Part shown: positions 23,891 to 38,395 of the stretch, piece after piece | Position numbering within the stretch: position 1 is the first letter of the stretch | Layout of the letters: each line of letters begins with the position of its first letter | Source of the DNA: MR-S7 sp000400995 | GTDB lineage: Bacteria > Pseudomonadota > Gammaproteobacteria > Burkholderiales > Burkholderiaceae_C | DNA: 64,000 nt | Assembly: GCF_045291395.1 (NCBI RefSeq) | Contig: NZ_CP152342.1 | Span: 2,976,001-3,040,000 of the forward strand | Direction: 5' to 3' | Made by a program: the position numbers and the translations under genes | The notes under the pieces: model-generated | Told to the model about the DNA's origin: nothing | The model's input: the letters and a program-made list of their open reading frames with translations, nothing else | Databases searched by the model: none

Positions 23891-24660
23891 CTATCGTTTG
23901 GGGCTTGCGGCCTGCGTCATGGCTTTTGCGACACCGCGCAGGATGTGGATTTCCTCCTGGGTCGGTTGCGCGCGGTTGAAAAGTTGGTTCAAGCGCGGCA
24001 TGAGCTTCTTGGGCGCGGCGGGGTCGAGAAAGCCGATGTCCGTCAGCGCCTGCTCCCAGTGCGCGAGCATGCCTGCCACCTGCGCGGCGTCGGCGCGCTC
24101 GCCCTGCGGCGCGGAATCCGGCGCGGGAAAGCCGCCCAGTGCCTGGCGCCACTCGTACGCGATGACCTGGATGGCTGCGCCCAGGTTGAGCGAGCCGAAG
24201 CGCGGATTGGTGGGGATGGAGAGCGCCACGTTACAGCGGTACACGTCTTCGTTGGCCATGCCGAAGCGCTCGGAGCCGAACAGGAAGGCCACGCCGGTTT
24301 CCTGAGCCGAATCGGCCTCCAGCGCTTCTCCATCAGGCGCGAGCAGCTCTTTTTCCGTAGCAGATCGAAATGCTGGCGCGGCGTGCGCGTGGGCGGGCCG
24401 AAGTCGCGCGGCGTCATCGCGGTGGCGCACAGATGGCTCATGCCATTGAGGGCCTCGTCCAGCGTTTCGACGATGCGCGCGTTCTCCAGCACGTCCAGCG
24501 CGCCGCTCGCGCGCTGGATGGTTTCCTCCTTGCGCAGCACATTGGGCCAGCGCGGCGCGACCAGCACGAGGTCGTCGAAGCCCATGGTCTTCATGGCGCG
24601 CGCGGCGGCGCCCACGTTGCCGGCATGGCTGGTGTGGATCAGGATGAAGCGGGTTTTCAT
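23891..24660 (-). CDS. trmJ: tRNA (cytidine/uridine-2'-O-)-methyltransferase TrmJ, with internal repeat and frameshift
   Basis: SPOUT-class methyltransferase that modifies position 32 of tRNAs. The N-terminal half (MKTRFILIHTSHAGNVGAAARAMKTMGFDDLVLV ... MTPRDFGPP) is in one frame. The C-terminal half, with the SAM-binding knot (VAFLFGSERFGMANEDVYRC, IPTNPRFGSLNLGAAIQVIAYEWRQ), is in another. The switch equals one missing base at a run of five T (24350-24354, five A on the coding strand). Restoring one A would make a dispersed repeat (24305-24368) read straight through in frame as KKELLAPDGEALEADSAQ within a variable loop of the family. A sequencing indel in an otherwise intact gene is the simplest reading; real inactivation is possible. 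Confidence 0.88.
24305..24368. repeat. Dispersed ~60-bp repeat, copy 4, inside trmJ coding sequence
   Basis: On the minus strand: GATCTGCTACGGAAAAAGAG, CTGCTCGCGCCTGATGGAGA, AGCGCTGGAGGCCGATTCGG. This is one of the best-preserved copies, yet it lies wholly within a coding sequence rather than between genes. Confidence 0.8.
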
Positions 24661-24750
24661 GGCGGGCGGCGCGAAGCAGGCGAATCGGCGATTGTCGCCG
24701 CAGGGCGGCGGACTTCTCGTGTAGCATTCGCCCCCCATTTTTCCGCCGCC

Positions 24751-25607
24751 ATGCCCCAGATCTCCGTCCACCAGCTGCGCAAGACCTACCGCATCCACGA
24801 GCGCGATCCCGGCGTGCTCGGCGCGCTGCGGGCGCTGGTGCGGCCGCGCTACCGCACGGTCGATGCGCTGGCCGGCGTGTCGTTCGAGCTGCAGCGCGGC
24901 GAGCTGCTGGGCTTCATCGGCCCGAACGGCGCGGGCAAATCGACCACCATCAAGATCCTCGCGGGCATCCTGCGGCCCGACAGCGGGCGCGTGGAGATCG
25001 ACGGGCGCGACCCGTTCGCCGACCGCGAGCGGCACGTGGCGCGCATCGGCGTGGTGTTCGGCCAGCGCACGCAGCTCTGGTGGGATCTGCCGGTGGGCGA
25101 CGGCTTCGCGCTGCTGCGCGACATCTACCGCGTCGACCCCGCGCGCTTCGCCCGCACGCGCGACGAACTGGTGGCGCTGCTGCACCTGGAGCGCCTGCTC
25201 GGCCAGCCGGTGCGCCAGCTCTCGCTGGGCCAGCGCATGCGCGCCGAGATCGCGGCGGCGCTGCTGCACGAGCCCGAGATCCTGTTCCTCGACGAGCCGA
25301 CCATCGGCCTGGACGCGCCCTCAAGCTCGCGGTGCGCGACTTCGTGCTGCGCGCCAACCGCGAGCGCGGCACCACCGTGCTGCTGACCACGCACGACATG
25401 CACGACATCGAGGCGCTGGCCAAGCGCGTGATCGTGATCGGCCACGGCCGCGTGCTGGCCGACTGCGCGGTCGATGCGCTGCGCGCCCAGGTCGTGGCCG
25501 CGCGCCGGCTTCATGATGGCCTGCCCGAGGACGCGGAGGACGAAGGCATGACCATCGAGGCGGTCATCGCCCGCTTCTACGCCATGCACGGCGCCACTGA
25601 GACCTGA
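24751..25607 (+). CDS. ABC-2 exporter ATP-binding protein (frameshifted)
   Basis: A NatA/CcmA-like ATPase with Walker A GPNGAGKS, Q-loop VVFGQRTQLWWDLPV (the FGQRxQLWWDLP form seen in DUF990-type ABC-2 systems), LSLGQRMR signature and FLDEPTIGLD Walker B. The frame breaks at about 25316-25321 (GCGCCCTC). The rest, KLAVRDFVLRANRERGTTVLLTTHDMHDIEALAKRV with the H-loop His, continues in another frame to 25607, equal to one missing base. The gene is followed six bases later by two ABC-2 permease genes. The exported substrate is unknown. It starts 90 bp from the divergent trmJ. Confidence 0.87.
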
Positions 25608-25613
25608 CCCGCC

Positions 25614-26450
25614 ATGGCGCCCCGCGAGCTGCTACGCCCCTACCGCGCCGCCTTCGCGTCGCGCTTCCTGCAGATGCTGCAGTACCGCACGGCGGCGTAT
25701 GCGGGCTTCGCCACGCAGTGCTGGTGGGGCGGCATCAAGGTGATGGTGCTGGCCGCGTTCTACGCCGGCGCGGCAGCGGCGGATGCGCCGATGTCGCTCG
25801 CCCAGGCCATCACCTACACCTGGCTCGCGCAGGGCCTGCTGGCGCTGCTGCCGTGGACCGGCGACCCCGAGGTGGCGCAGGCCGTGCGCACCGGCGCGGT
25901 GGCGTACGACCGGCTGCGGCCGGTGGATGCCTACGCGCTGTGGTTCGTGCGCTCGGCCGGATGGATCGCCGCGCGCGTGCTGCCGCGCGTGGCGCTGATG
26001 GCGGCCTTCGCGGGGCTGGCGTTGCCGCTCCTGGGGCTGCACGACTGGGCCTGGCAGCCGCCGGCCGGCGTGGCGGCGTGCCTGGGATTCGCCGCGTCGG
26101 CGCTGCTCGCGCTGCTGCTGTCGGCCTCGCTCGTGATGCTGCTCAACATCGCGGCGGCAGCGGCGCTCAACGAGCGCGGCATCAACGCGCTGGCGGTGCC
26201 GGCCGTCATCGTGCTCTCGGGCAACCTGCTGCCGCTGGCGCTGCTGCCCGACGCCTGGCAGACGGCGCTGCTGCTGCAGCCGCTGGCGGGCGTGATGGAC
26301 ATTCCGGCGCGCATCTATTTCGGGCAGCTCGCCGGTGCGCAGGCGCTGGCAGGGCTGGGGCTGCAGTGCGGGTGGACGCTGCTGCTGGTGGCGCTCGGGC
26401 GGGCGGCCATGCGGCGCACCCTGCGCCGCCTCGAGGTGCAGGGCGGATGA
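25614..26450 (+). CDS. ABC-2 type transporter permease, first subunit (DUF990-like)
   Basis: A 278-aa membrane protein with about six hydrophobic segments. The N-terminus PYRAAFASRFLQMLQYRTAAYAGFATQ resembles the first permease of DUF990-type ABC-2 exporters. It is preceded by the ATPase gene and overlaps the second permease gene by four bases (ATGA), so the three form an exporter operon. Confidence 0.85.
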   Translation: MAPRELLRPYRAAFASRFLQMLQYRTAAYAGFATQCWWGGIKVMVLAAFYAGAAAADAPMSLAQAITYTWLAQGLLALLPWTGDPEVAQAVRTGAVAYDRLRPVDAYALWFVRSAGWIAARVLPRVALMAAFAGLALPLLGLHDWAWQPPAGVAACLGFAASALLALLLSASLVMLLNIAAAAALNERGINALAVPAVIVLSGNLLPLALLPDAWQTALLLQPLAGVMDIPARIYFGQLAGAQALAGLGLQCGWTLLLVALGRAAMRRTLRRLEVQGG

Positions 26451-27249
26451 ACGCGCTCGCCCTGTTCGCCCGCCTCGCCACGGCCTCGCTCAGCGGCCAG
26501 GCGCGCTATCCGGCCTCGGCGCTGATGCTCACGCTGGGCCAGTTCCTCGCCACGGGCATCGAAGTGGTCGCCGTCTGGGCGCTTTTCCAACGCTTCGGCG
26601 ACATGCAGGGCTGGCGCCTCGGCGAGGTGGCGCTGTTCTATGGGCTCGTCAACTGCATGTTCGCCATCGCCGACGCCCTGGGACGCGGCTTCGACGTGCT
26701 GGGCACGGAGTTCCTGCGCACCGGCGCGTTCGACCGGCTGCTGCTGCGCCCGCGCCCCTGGCGCTGCAGTTGATGGGGCACGACGTGCGCATCAGCCGCC
26801 TCGGGCGCCTGGCGCAGGGGCTGATGGTGGTGGCCTTCGCCACGGCGCAGGCGGGCATCGCGTGGACGCCGGCGTCGGTCGCCCTGGCGCTGTTCGCGCT
26901 CGCGGGCGGCGTGGCCTTGTTCCTGGGCATCCTGGTGCTGCAGGGCACGCTGTCGTTCTGGACCGTGGAGAGCCTGGAGGTCGCCAACGTGCTGACCTAC
27001 GGCGGCGTGGAGGCCGCGCAGTACCCGCTGGCCCTGTACGCGCGCTGGTTCCGGCACCTGCTGACCTTCGCGGTGCCGCTGGCCTGCGTCGCCTACTACC
27101 CGGTGCTGGCGATCCTGGGCCGGGCCGACCCGCTGGGGGCGCCCGCGTGGGTGGGCTGGGTGTCGCCGCTGGCGGGCTTCGCCTTCCTCGCGGCGGCCTT
27201 CGGCGCGTGGCGCCTCGGGGTGCGCCATTACGCCTCGACCGGCAGCTGA
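26447..27249 (+). CDS. ABC-2 type transporter permease, second subunit (frameshifted)
   Basis: The first ~105 codons (MNALALFARLATASLSGQARYPASALML ... GTEFLRTGAFDRLLLRPRP) are in one frame. The remainder (LALQLMGHDVRISRLGRLAQGLMVVAF ... YASTGS) is in another. The switch lies at about 26755 in CGCGCCCCTGG and equals one missing base. FRTGAFDRLLLRP and LQLMGxDxxxxRLGR are landmarks of the DUF990-type second permease, confirming that one gene is involved. It should form a heterodimeric channel with the preceding subunit. Confidence 0.85.
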
Positions 27250-27339
27250 CGCAGCACGGAAATACCGTCCGAGGCTAAAATGCCGCCTTTGCGCGCCCGC
27301 ATCGCCGGGCAGCCCTCCCCCGCTCCTTCCTCACAATTT

Positions 27340-28254
27340 ATGTCGTCCAATCTGCACCCCATGCTCAACGTGGCCATCAAGGCCGCACGCGCCGCCGGCG
27401 CCATCATCAACCGCGCGGCCCTCGACGTGGAGGCGGTGCGCATTTCGCAAAAGCAGATCAACGACTTCGTGACCGAAGTGGACCACGCGAGCGAGCAGGC
27501 CATCATCGAGACGCTGCTCACCGCCTACCCCGGCCACGGCATCCTGGCCGAGGAATCGGGCTCCGAGCGCGGCGCCAAGCATTCCGACTACGTCTGGATC
27601 ATCGACCCGCTGGACGGCACGACCAACTTCATTCACGGCTTTCCCGTCTACTGCGTGAGCATCGCGCTGGCCGTCAAGGGCAAGGTGGAGCACGCTGTGG
27701 TCTACGACCCCACGCGCAACGACCTGTTCACCGCCACGCGCGGGCGCGGTGCCTTCCTCAACGAACGGCGCATCCGGGTGTCCAAGCGCACGCGCCTGGG
27801 CGAGTGCCTGGTCTCCACGGGCTTCCCGTTCCGCCCGGGCGACAACTTCAAGCAGTACATGGCGATGATGGGCGACGTGATGCAGCGCACCGCCGGCCTG
27901 CGCCGCCCCGGCGCCGCGGCGCTGGACCTGGCCTACGTGGCCGCGGGCTTCACGGACGGCTTCTTCGAGACGGGCCTGTCGATCTGGGACGTGGCCGCGG
28001 GCGGCCTGCTGGTGACCGAGGCCGGCGGCCTGGTGGGCAACTTCACGGGCGAGGCCGACTACCTGGAGCAGCGCGAGTGCCTGGCCGGCTCGCCGCGCAT
28101 CTACGGGCAGCTCGTGGGCCTGCTGGGCAAGTACAGCAAGTTCGCCAGCGCGGGCGACAAGGCGGCCGTGCGCCAGGCCACCGAAGAAGGCGATGCACAG
28201 CCCGAGGCGCCTGCGGACGACGCGGGCGCGGCGGACGGCGACGGCGGCGAATAA
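27340..28254 (+). CDS. suhB: Inositol-1-monophosphatase family protein SuhB
   Basis: A 304-aa SuhB, an inositol monophosphatase that in E. coli also binds RNA polymerase/NusA in rRNA antitermination complexes. Metal-site motifs are present: DFVTEVDHASEQ, GILAEESG, WIIDPLDGTTNFIHGFP and the C-terminal WDVAAGGLLVTEAGG. I chose ATG 27340 (MSSNLHPMLNVAIKAARAAG); a longer frame starts at 27280. The C-terminus carries an acidic, Ala-rich tail (~30 residues) absent from the short E. coli protein. suhB is commonly next to trmJ, but here the ABC-2 cassette separates them. Confidence 0.94.
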   Translation: MSSNLHPMLNVAIKAARAAGAIINRAALDVEAVRISQKQINDFVTEVDHASEQAIIETLLTAYPGHGILAEESGSERGAKHSDYVWIIDPLDGTTNFIHGFPVYCVSIALAVKGKVEHAVVYDPTRNDLFTATRGRGAFLNERRIRVSKRTRLGECLVSTGFPFRPGDNFKQYMAMMGDVMQRTAGLRRPGAAALDLAYVAAGFTDGFFETGLSIWDVAAGGLLVTEAGGLVGNFTGEADYLEQRECLAGSPRIYGQLVGLLGKYSKFASAGDKAAVRQATEEGDAQPEAPADDAGAADGDGGE

Positions 28255-28257
28255 GCT

Positions 28258-28325
28258 CCTTTGCTACTGCATTGATAGCTGCCAGCGCTTTCCCAGCAAG
28301 CGCTGGAGGCACTTTTCACATAAAA
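28258..28325. repeat. Dispersed ~60-bp repeat, copy 5
   Basis: Core GATAGCTGCCAGCGCTTTCC and CAGCAAGCGCTGGAGGCAC, between the convergent suhB and response-regulator genes; its position and dyad would suit a bidirectional terminator, though no long T-tract follows. Confidence 0.75.
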
Positions 28326-28327
28326 CT

Positions 28328-29461
28328 TCAGTCCGGGTCCGGATAGCGCTGGGCGATGGCGCGGAAGTCCTCCGCCAGTTCGACGAAGGCGTCCACCATG
28401 TCCGGGTCGAAGTGCGTGGCGCGCCCCTTGACGATGGTGGCGCAGGCCTGCTCGTGCGAGAACGCGGGCTTGTACACGCGCTTGCTGATGAGCGCGTCGT
28501 ACACGTCGGCCACGGCCATGAGGCGGGCCGACACGGGGATGTCGTCGCCCCGCAGGCCCTCCGGATAGCCCGAACCGTCCCACTTCTCCTGGTGGCTGTA
28601 GGCGATCTCCTTGGACACGCTGAGGAAGGCCACGCGCATGCCCAGGCGCCGCTCGGCGTCCTCGATGGCCCTGCGGCCGAGCGTGGTGTGGGTCTTCATG
28701 ACCTCGAACTCGTCCACCGTGAGCTTGCCGGGCTTGAGCAGGATGCTGTCGGGAATGCCGATCTTGCCGATGTCGTGCAGCGGCGCGGACTTGTAGAGCA
28801 GCTCGATCATGCGGTCGTTCAGCACGGCCTCGAAGCGCGGGTGGTGGCGCAGCCGCTCGGCCAGCGTGCGCACGTAGAGCTGCGTGCGGCGGATGTGGTT
28901 GCCCGTCTCGTTGTCGCGCGTCTCGGCGAGCGAGGTCATGGCCATGATGGTCACGTCCTGGATGGCCTGCACCTCCAGCGTGCGCAGCGCCACCTCGCGC
29001 TCCAGGTAGACGCTCTTGTCGCGCAGGAAGTCGGCCGTGGCCTTGAGCGCCAGGTGCGTGGCCACGCGCGCGAGCAGGATGGGCGGGCTGATGGGCTTGG
29101 TGATGTAGTCCACCGCGCCCAGGGCCAGACCCTCGCGCTCGTCGTCGGTGTCCGAGCGCGCGGTGAGGAAGATCACCGGGATATGGCGCGTGCCCTCCTG
29201 CGCCTTGATCTGGCGGCAGACCTCGTAGCCGTCGATGTCCGGCATCATGATGTCCAGCAGCACCAGGTCGGGCGGCGCGTCGGAGCGCACGATGCGCAGC
29301 GCCTTCTCGCCGCCGTTGGCCACCTTCACGCGGTAGTGGCCCTGCAGCAGGCTGGCCATGAGCGTGAGGTTGTCGGGCGTGTCGTCCACCACGAGCACGG
29401 TGGCGATCGGCTTCTCGACGAGGCGGGCCGCGGGGTCGTTCAGCAGGGGCTGGTGGTCCAT
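28328..29461 (-). CDS. Two-component response regulator with HD-GYP output domain
   Basis: A 377-aa protein: REC domain at residues ~20-135 (VLVVDDTPDN, phospho-acceptor in LVLLDIMMPDIDGYE, LTARSD, DYITKPIS) and an HD-GYP phosphodiesterase domain at ~165-370. The latter keeps the metal ligands HDIGKIGIPD and the HQEKWDGSGYPEGL motif, so cyclic-di-GMP hydrolysis is expected. It begins nine bases after the hybrid kinase gene on the same strand, so the two form a signalling pair that probably lowers c-di-GMP in response to the kinase's periplasmic signal. Confidence 0.94.
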   Translation of the reverse strand: MDHQPLLNDPAARLVEKPIATVLVVDDTPDNLTLMASLLQGHYRVKVANGGEKALRIVRSDAPPDLVLLDIMMPDIDGYEVCRQIKAQEGTRHIPVIFLTARSDTDDEREGLALGAVDYITKPISPPILLARVATHLALKATADFLRDKSVYLEREVALRTLEVQAIQDVTIMAMTSLAETRDNETGNHIRRTQLYVRTLAERLRHHPRFEAVLNDRMIELLYKSAPLHDIGKIGIPDSILLKPGKLTVDEFEVMKTHTTLGRRAIEDAERRLGMRVAFLSVSKEIAYSHQEKWDGSGYPEGLRGDDIPVSARLMAVADVYDALISKRVYKPAFSHEQACATIVKGRATHFDPDMVDAFVELAEDFRAIAQRYPDPD

Positions 29462-29470
29462 GGGGGGTCC

Positions 29471-34294
<4,824 letters not shown>

Positions 34295-34530
34295 GGGCCG
34301 TGCTCCGGCGAAGGGGCTGCAGCGTAGCGGTCATGCGCGTCAAAGGAAATCTCCCATGGCCATTGCCGCCTCGCAGCGGCGATAGCGCAGTATGTCAAAA
34401 CGTAACCATTCTTGTCTTTTTTCGTGTCGTCCGCCAGCAGGGCAACCCCGCTGCGCATACGGGACGAAGTCCGACACGGCCGAGTTCGGTTTGCGCCTAT
34501 GGTCTTCGCAGCCCCCGGAAGGAGACGACC

Positions 34531-36377
34531 ATGCCGCGCAGCCCCCGCCACGCACGCCTTGCCACCACCCTTGCCGCCGGCCTGTCGGCACTGCTGCTCG
34601 CAGCCTGCTCCAGCCCGCAGCGCCTGGACTACCGCGTGCCCGACCAGCCGGAGGGCGCATCGGGCTACAGCGAGAAACCCGGCTGGGCCAGCGAGCGCTT
34701 CGCCGTGGCCGCCGCCAACCCGCTGGCCACCGATGCGGGCTACCAGGTGCTGCGCGCCGGCGGCTCGGCACTGGATGCGGCCATCGCCGTGCAAATGGTG
34801 CTGGCGCTGGTGGAGCCGCAGTCCAGCGGCATCGGCGGAGGCGCCTTCCTGCTGCACGCGGCGGGCCCCAAGGTGCAGGCCTACGATGGGCGTGAGACCG
34901 CTCCCGCCGCCGCCACGGAACGCCTCTTCCTCGACACCGCGGGCCAGCCCATGCCGTTCCGCGACGCGGTGGTGGGCGGCCGCGCCGTGGGCGTGCCCGG
35001 CGCCGTGCGCATGCTGGAGCAGGCGCACAAGGCGCATGGCAAGCTGGCCTGGGCCACGCTGTTCGAGCCGGCCATCCATCTGGCGGAACACGGCTTCAAG
35101 GTCAGCGCCCGGCTGCATGCGCTGCTGTCCAACGAAAAGCACCTGGCCGGCGACCCGGCGGCGCGCGCCTATTTCTACGACGCCGCGGGTGCGCCCTGGC
35201 CCGTGGGCCACACGCTGAAGAACCCCGAACTGGCCGGCGTGCTGCGCGCCATCGCAGGCAACGGCTCCAAGGCCCTGCTGGAGGGCGACGTGGCGCAGGC
35301 CATCGTGGACAAGGTGAGCGCCCACCCCACCAACCCTGGCGTGCTCTCGCTGGACGACCTGGCGCGCTACCAGCCGCGCGAGCGCGAGGCGCTGTGCACG
35401 GACTACCAGATCGGCGCGCAGGGCCTGCGCCTGTGCGGCTTCCCGCCGCCCGGCTCGGGGGCGATCGCCATCGCGCAGATCCTGGGCATTCTGCGCAACA
35501 CCGATGCCACGGCCATGGCGCTGCAGGACGGCCCGCAGGGGCCTGAGGACCCGCTGGGCCCGCTGCCCACGGCCGACTGGCTGTACCTCTACGGCGAGGC
35601 CTCGCGCCTGGCCTTCGCCGACCGCGCGCAGTACGTGGCCGACCCCGACTTCGTCGGCCCCCCGCCGGCAGCTGGATGAGCCTGCTGGAGCCGGCCTACC
35701 TGGCCGAGCGCGCCAAGCTCATCGGTCCCCAGGGCATGCCCGCGGCCCAGCCAGGCACGCCCGGCGGCGTGCGCACCGCCTATGCGCCCATGCCGCAGCA
35801 GCCGGAGTACGGCACCAGCCACATCAGCGTGGTGGACGGGCGGGGCAACGCGGTGGCGATGACCACCACCATCGAGGACCAGTTCGGCGCGCGCCAGATG
35901 GTCAAGGGCTTCCTGCTGAACAACCAGCTCACCGATTTCAGCTTCGCGCCGCGCGACGCCAGCGGCCGCCCCATCGCCAACCGCGTGGAGCCCGGCAAGC
36001 GGCCGCGCTCTTCGATGTCGCCCACGCTGGTGTTCGACAAGGCCACGGGCCAGCTGCTCATGAGCGGCGGCAGCCCGGGCGGGGCGCTCATCATCCACTA
36101 CACGGCCAAGACGCTGTACGGCGTCTTCCACTGGGGACTGACACCACAGCAGGCGATCAACCTGCCCAACTTCGGCACCGTGGGCGGCCCCACGCTGCTG
36201 GAGGACAAGCGCTTCACCTCCACCACCATCGAGAGTCTGCGTGCGCGCGGCACCGAGGTGCGCGAGATGGAGATGCCCAGCGGCCTGCAGGCCATCACGC
36301 GTGCCGACGTGCACGGCAAGCCCATGTGGCTGGGCGGCGCGGACCCCCGCCGCGAAGGCGTGGTGATGGGCGACTGA
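34531..36377 (+). CDS. ggt: Gamma-glutamyltransferase (frameshifted)
   Basis: A periplasmic Ntn-hydrolase that transfers or hydrolyses the gamma-glutamyl group of glutathione. GGAAGGAG sits correctly before ATG 34531. A lipobox LLAACSS indicates an anchored protein. The large-subunit motifs (GGSALDAAIAVQMVLALVEPQSSGIGGG) run to ADPDFVG. The frame then breaks in a run of six C (35658-35663), equal to one missing base, and resumes as PPAGSWMSLLEPAYL. The autocleavage/nucleophile Thr lies in YGTSHISVVD, and the small subunit continues to 36377 with SMSPTLVF and GSPGG. Reassembly gives a full-length GGT, so a homopolymer error is likely. Confidence 0.92.
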
Positions 36378-36379
36378 CG

Positions 36380-36434
36380 CTCCTGAAAAAGAGCTGCCGG
36401 CGCTTGATGGACAAGCGCCGGAAGCCTTTTCGAT
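36380..36434. repeat. Dispersed ~60-bp repeat, copy 6
   Basis: GAAAAAGAGCTGCCGGCGCT followed by TGATGGACAAGCGCCGGAAG and CCTTTTCG; it fills the gap between the convergent ggt and dctM genes. Confidence 0.75.
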
Positions 36435-36436
36435 GC

Positions 36437-38395
36437 CTACTTGTAGAGCAGCTCGGGCAGCCACATGCCGATGCCGGGCCACAGGTAGAGCAGCACGATG
36501 GCCAGGATCTGGATTCCCATGAAGGGGATCATCCCCAGGAAGATCTGGTTCAGCGTGACGTGCGGCGGCGCCACGCCCTTCAGGTAGAAGGCCGACATGG
36601 CCACGGGCGGCGACAGGAAGGCCGTCTGCAGGTTCAGCGCCACCAGCAGGCCGAAGAACAGCGGGTCCACCCCGAAGTGGTTGAGCAGCGGGATGAAGAT
36701 GGGCATGAAGATCACGATGATCTCCGTCCACTCCAGCGGCCAGCCCAGCAGGAAGATCACCACCTGCGACAGCACCATGAACTCCACCTTGGTCAGGTTC
36801 ATGGACAGCACCCACTTCTCGATCAGCTCCTGCCCGCCCAGCAGTGCGAACGCGGCCGAGAAGATGGCCGAGCCCACGAACAGCCAGCACACCATGGCCG
36901 AGGTCTTGGCCGTGAGGTAGACCGATTCGCTGACCACGTTGAAGGTCAGCCGCTTGTAGGCGGCCGCGAGCACGAAGCCGCCGAAGGCGCCCATGGCCGC
37001 TGCCTCGGTGGGCGTGGCCAGGCCGAAGACGATGGAGCCCAGCACCGCCAGGATCAGCACCAGCAGCGGGAAGAACGAGCCCAGCAGCATCTTGAAGATT
37101 TCCAGCCGCGCGAAGCTCAGGAACAGGTAGAAGCCCGCCGTCGCCGCGCCCAGCAGCGCGAAGCCGATCCACCACCACGTAGGCGCGGGCTGCGTCGTGG
37201 CGGCCGGTGCGGCGCCGGAGGGCTGCGCGTCCGCCGCTGCGGGCGGCGGCGCCACCGTGCCTGCGGGCTCGGCGCCGGGCGGCTCGGCCAGGGCGGTTTC
37301 CGCGCCGGGGGGCTCCTGCAGGCCGCCCAGCTCCTGCAGCGGCGGTTCCTGCAGGCCGCCTTCCGTGGGCGGTTCCTGCAGGCCCGTGCCGGACGAGGAC
37401 GAGCCGCCGTCGGAGAAACCGATGGGCTGGATGTCGTAGTGCTCCTCGGGCGGCACCGTGGTCACGGCGTTCCAGGTGCTGGTGGCCAGCAGCACGAACA
37501 GCAGCCCCGGCAGCACCACGAGAGCGAGCTGGCGCAGCACGTAGGCGAGGGACACGCTGGCATTGCGCTTGCCCTTGAGCGCGTCGAGCAGGCGCCAGGG
37601 CGCGTACTGCCCGCCCTGGGCCGGCAATGCGAGCGTCTGCGGCGGCAGGGCCACCTGGCGCTCGGCCATCGACAGCGGCGGCGCCCAGGCCGGCTTGAGC
37701 TTGGCCATGAGGATCACGTAGCCGAAGTACAGCCCCGCCAGCATCAGGCCGGGGAAGAAGGCGCCTGCATAGAGCTGCACCACCGACACGCCCGCCGTGG
37801 CGCCGTAGAGGATCAGCAGCACCGAAGGCGGCAGCAGGATGCCCAGGCAGCCGCCGGCGGTGATGGCGCCCGCCGCCATGGGCGTGCTGTAGCCCGCGCG
37901 CAGCATGGCCGGCAGGGCCAGCAGCCCCATGAGCGTGACCACCGCGCCCACGATGCCGGTGGCCGTGGCGAAGATGGTGCAGGTGGCCAGCGTGGCCACC
38001 GCCAGCGAGCCGGGGATGCGCGCCATCGCCAAGTGCATGCTCTTGAAGAGCTTCTCGATGAGGTTGGCGCGCTCCACGAGGTAGCCCATGAAGACGAAGA
38101 GGGGAATGGCGATGAGCACGTCGTTGGCCATGCTCTTGTAGGCCGCCTGCACCATCAGGTCGAGCGTGCGCGTGGTGTCCCGGTCGTAGGCCAGCCACGT
38201 GAAGATCATGCCCATGCCCATCAGCGTGAACGCCGTGGGAAAGCCCAGCATGATGGCCACCACCACGAGCGACAGCATCAGCAGGCCCAGGTGACCGTGC
38301 GTGATGGTGTCCACCGAGAGCAGCAGCCAGATCACGCTGGCCACGACCATCGCCATGATGGAAAAGCCGAACCACAGTTCCTTACGCATCTTCAT
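36437..38395 (-). CDS. dctM: TRAP transporter large permease (DctM), with an unusual Pro/Glu-rich insertion
   Basis: A 652-aa large membrane subunit of a TRAP importer. Typical segments are present: AIPLFVFMGYLVERANLIEKLF, ATATGIVGAVVTLMGLLALPAML, GAITAGGCLGILLPPSVLLILYG, and LATPTEAAAMGAFGGF and LSPPVAMSAFYLKGVAPPHV in the second half. About 100 residues (~330-430) between the halves are not membrane-spanning and hold repeated LQEPP units. The gene overlaps dctQ by four bases. It forms a transporter with dctQ and the binding protein dctP, probably for an organic or keto acid. Confidence 0.93.
   Translation of the reverse strand: MKMRKELWFGFSIMAMVVASVIWLLLSVDTITHGHLGLLMLSLVVVAIMLGFPTAFTLMGMGMIFTWLAYDRDTTRTLDLMVQAAYKSMANDVLIAIPLFVFMGYLVERANLIEKLFKSMHLAMARIPGSLAVATLATCTIFATATGIVGAVVTLMGLLALPAMLRAGYSTPMAAGAITAGGCLGILLPPSVLLILYGATAGVSVVQLYAGAFFPGLMLAGLYFGYVILMAKLKPAWAPPLSMAERQVALPPQTLALPAQGGQYAPWRLLDALKGKRNASVSLAYVLRQLALVVLPGLLFVLLATSTWNAVTTVPPEEHYDIQPIGFSDGGSSSSGTGLQEPPTEGGLQEPPLQELGGLQEPPGAETALAEPPGAEPAGTVAPPPAAADAQPSGAAPAATTQPAPTWWWIGFALLGAATAGFYLFLSFARLEIFKMLLGSFFPLLVLILAVLGSIVFGLATPTEAAAMGAFGGFVLAAAYKRLTFNVVSESVYLTAKTSAMVCWLFVGSAIFSAAFALLGGQELIEKWVLSMNLTKVEFMVLSQVVIFLLGWPLEWTEIIVIFMPIFIPLLNHFGVDPLFFGLLVALNLQTAFLSPPVAMSAFYLKGVAPPHVTLNQIFLGMIPFMGIQILAIVLLYLWPGIGMWLPELLYK
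37311..37387. repeat. Short tandem-like repeats inside dctM
   Basis: A 17-base unit close to GGTTCCTGCAGGCCGCC occurs at 37311, 37344 and 37371, each with a CTGCAG core. The units encode the LQEPP repeats of the DctM inter-domain loop. Spacing of 33 and 27 bases preserves the frame. Confidence 0.7.

Noticed and set aside
24305..24368. Simple disruption of trmJ by a repeat
   Set aside because: Adding one A beside the repeat restores one frame across it without a stop, so the insertion alone need not inactivate the gene.
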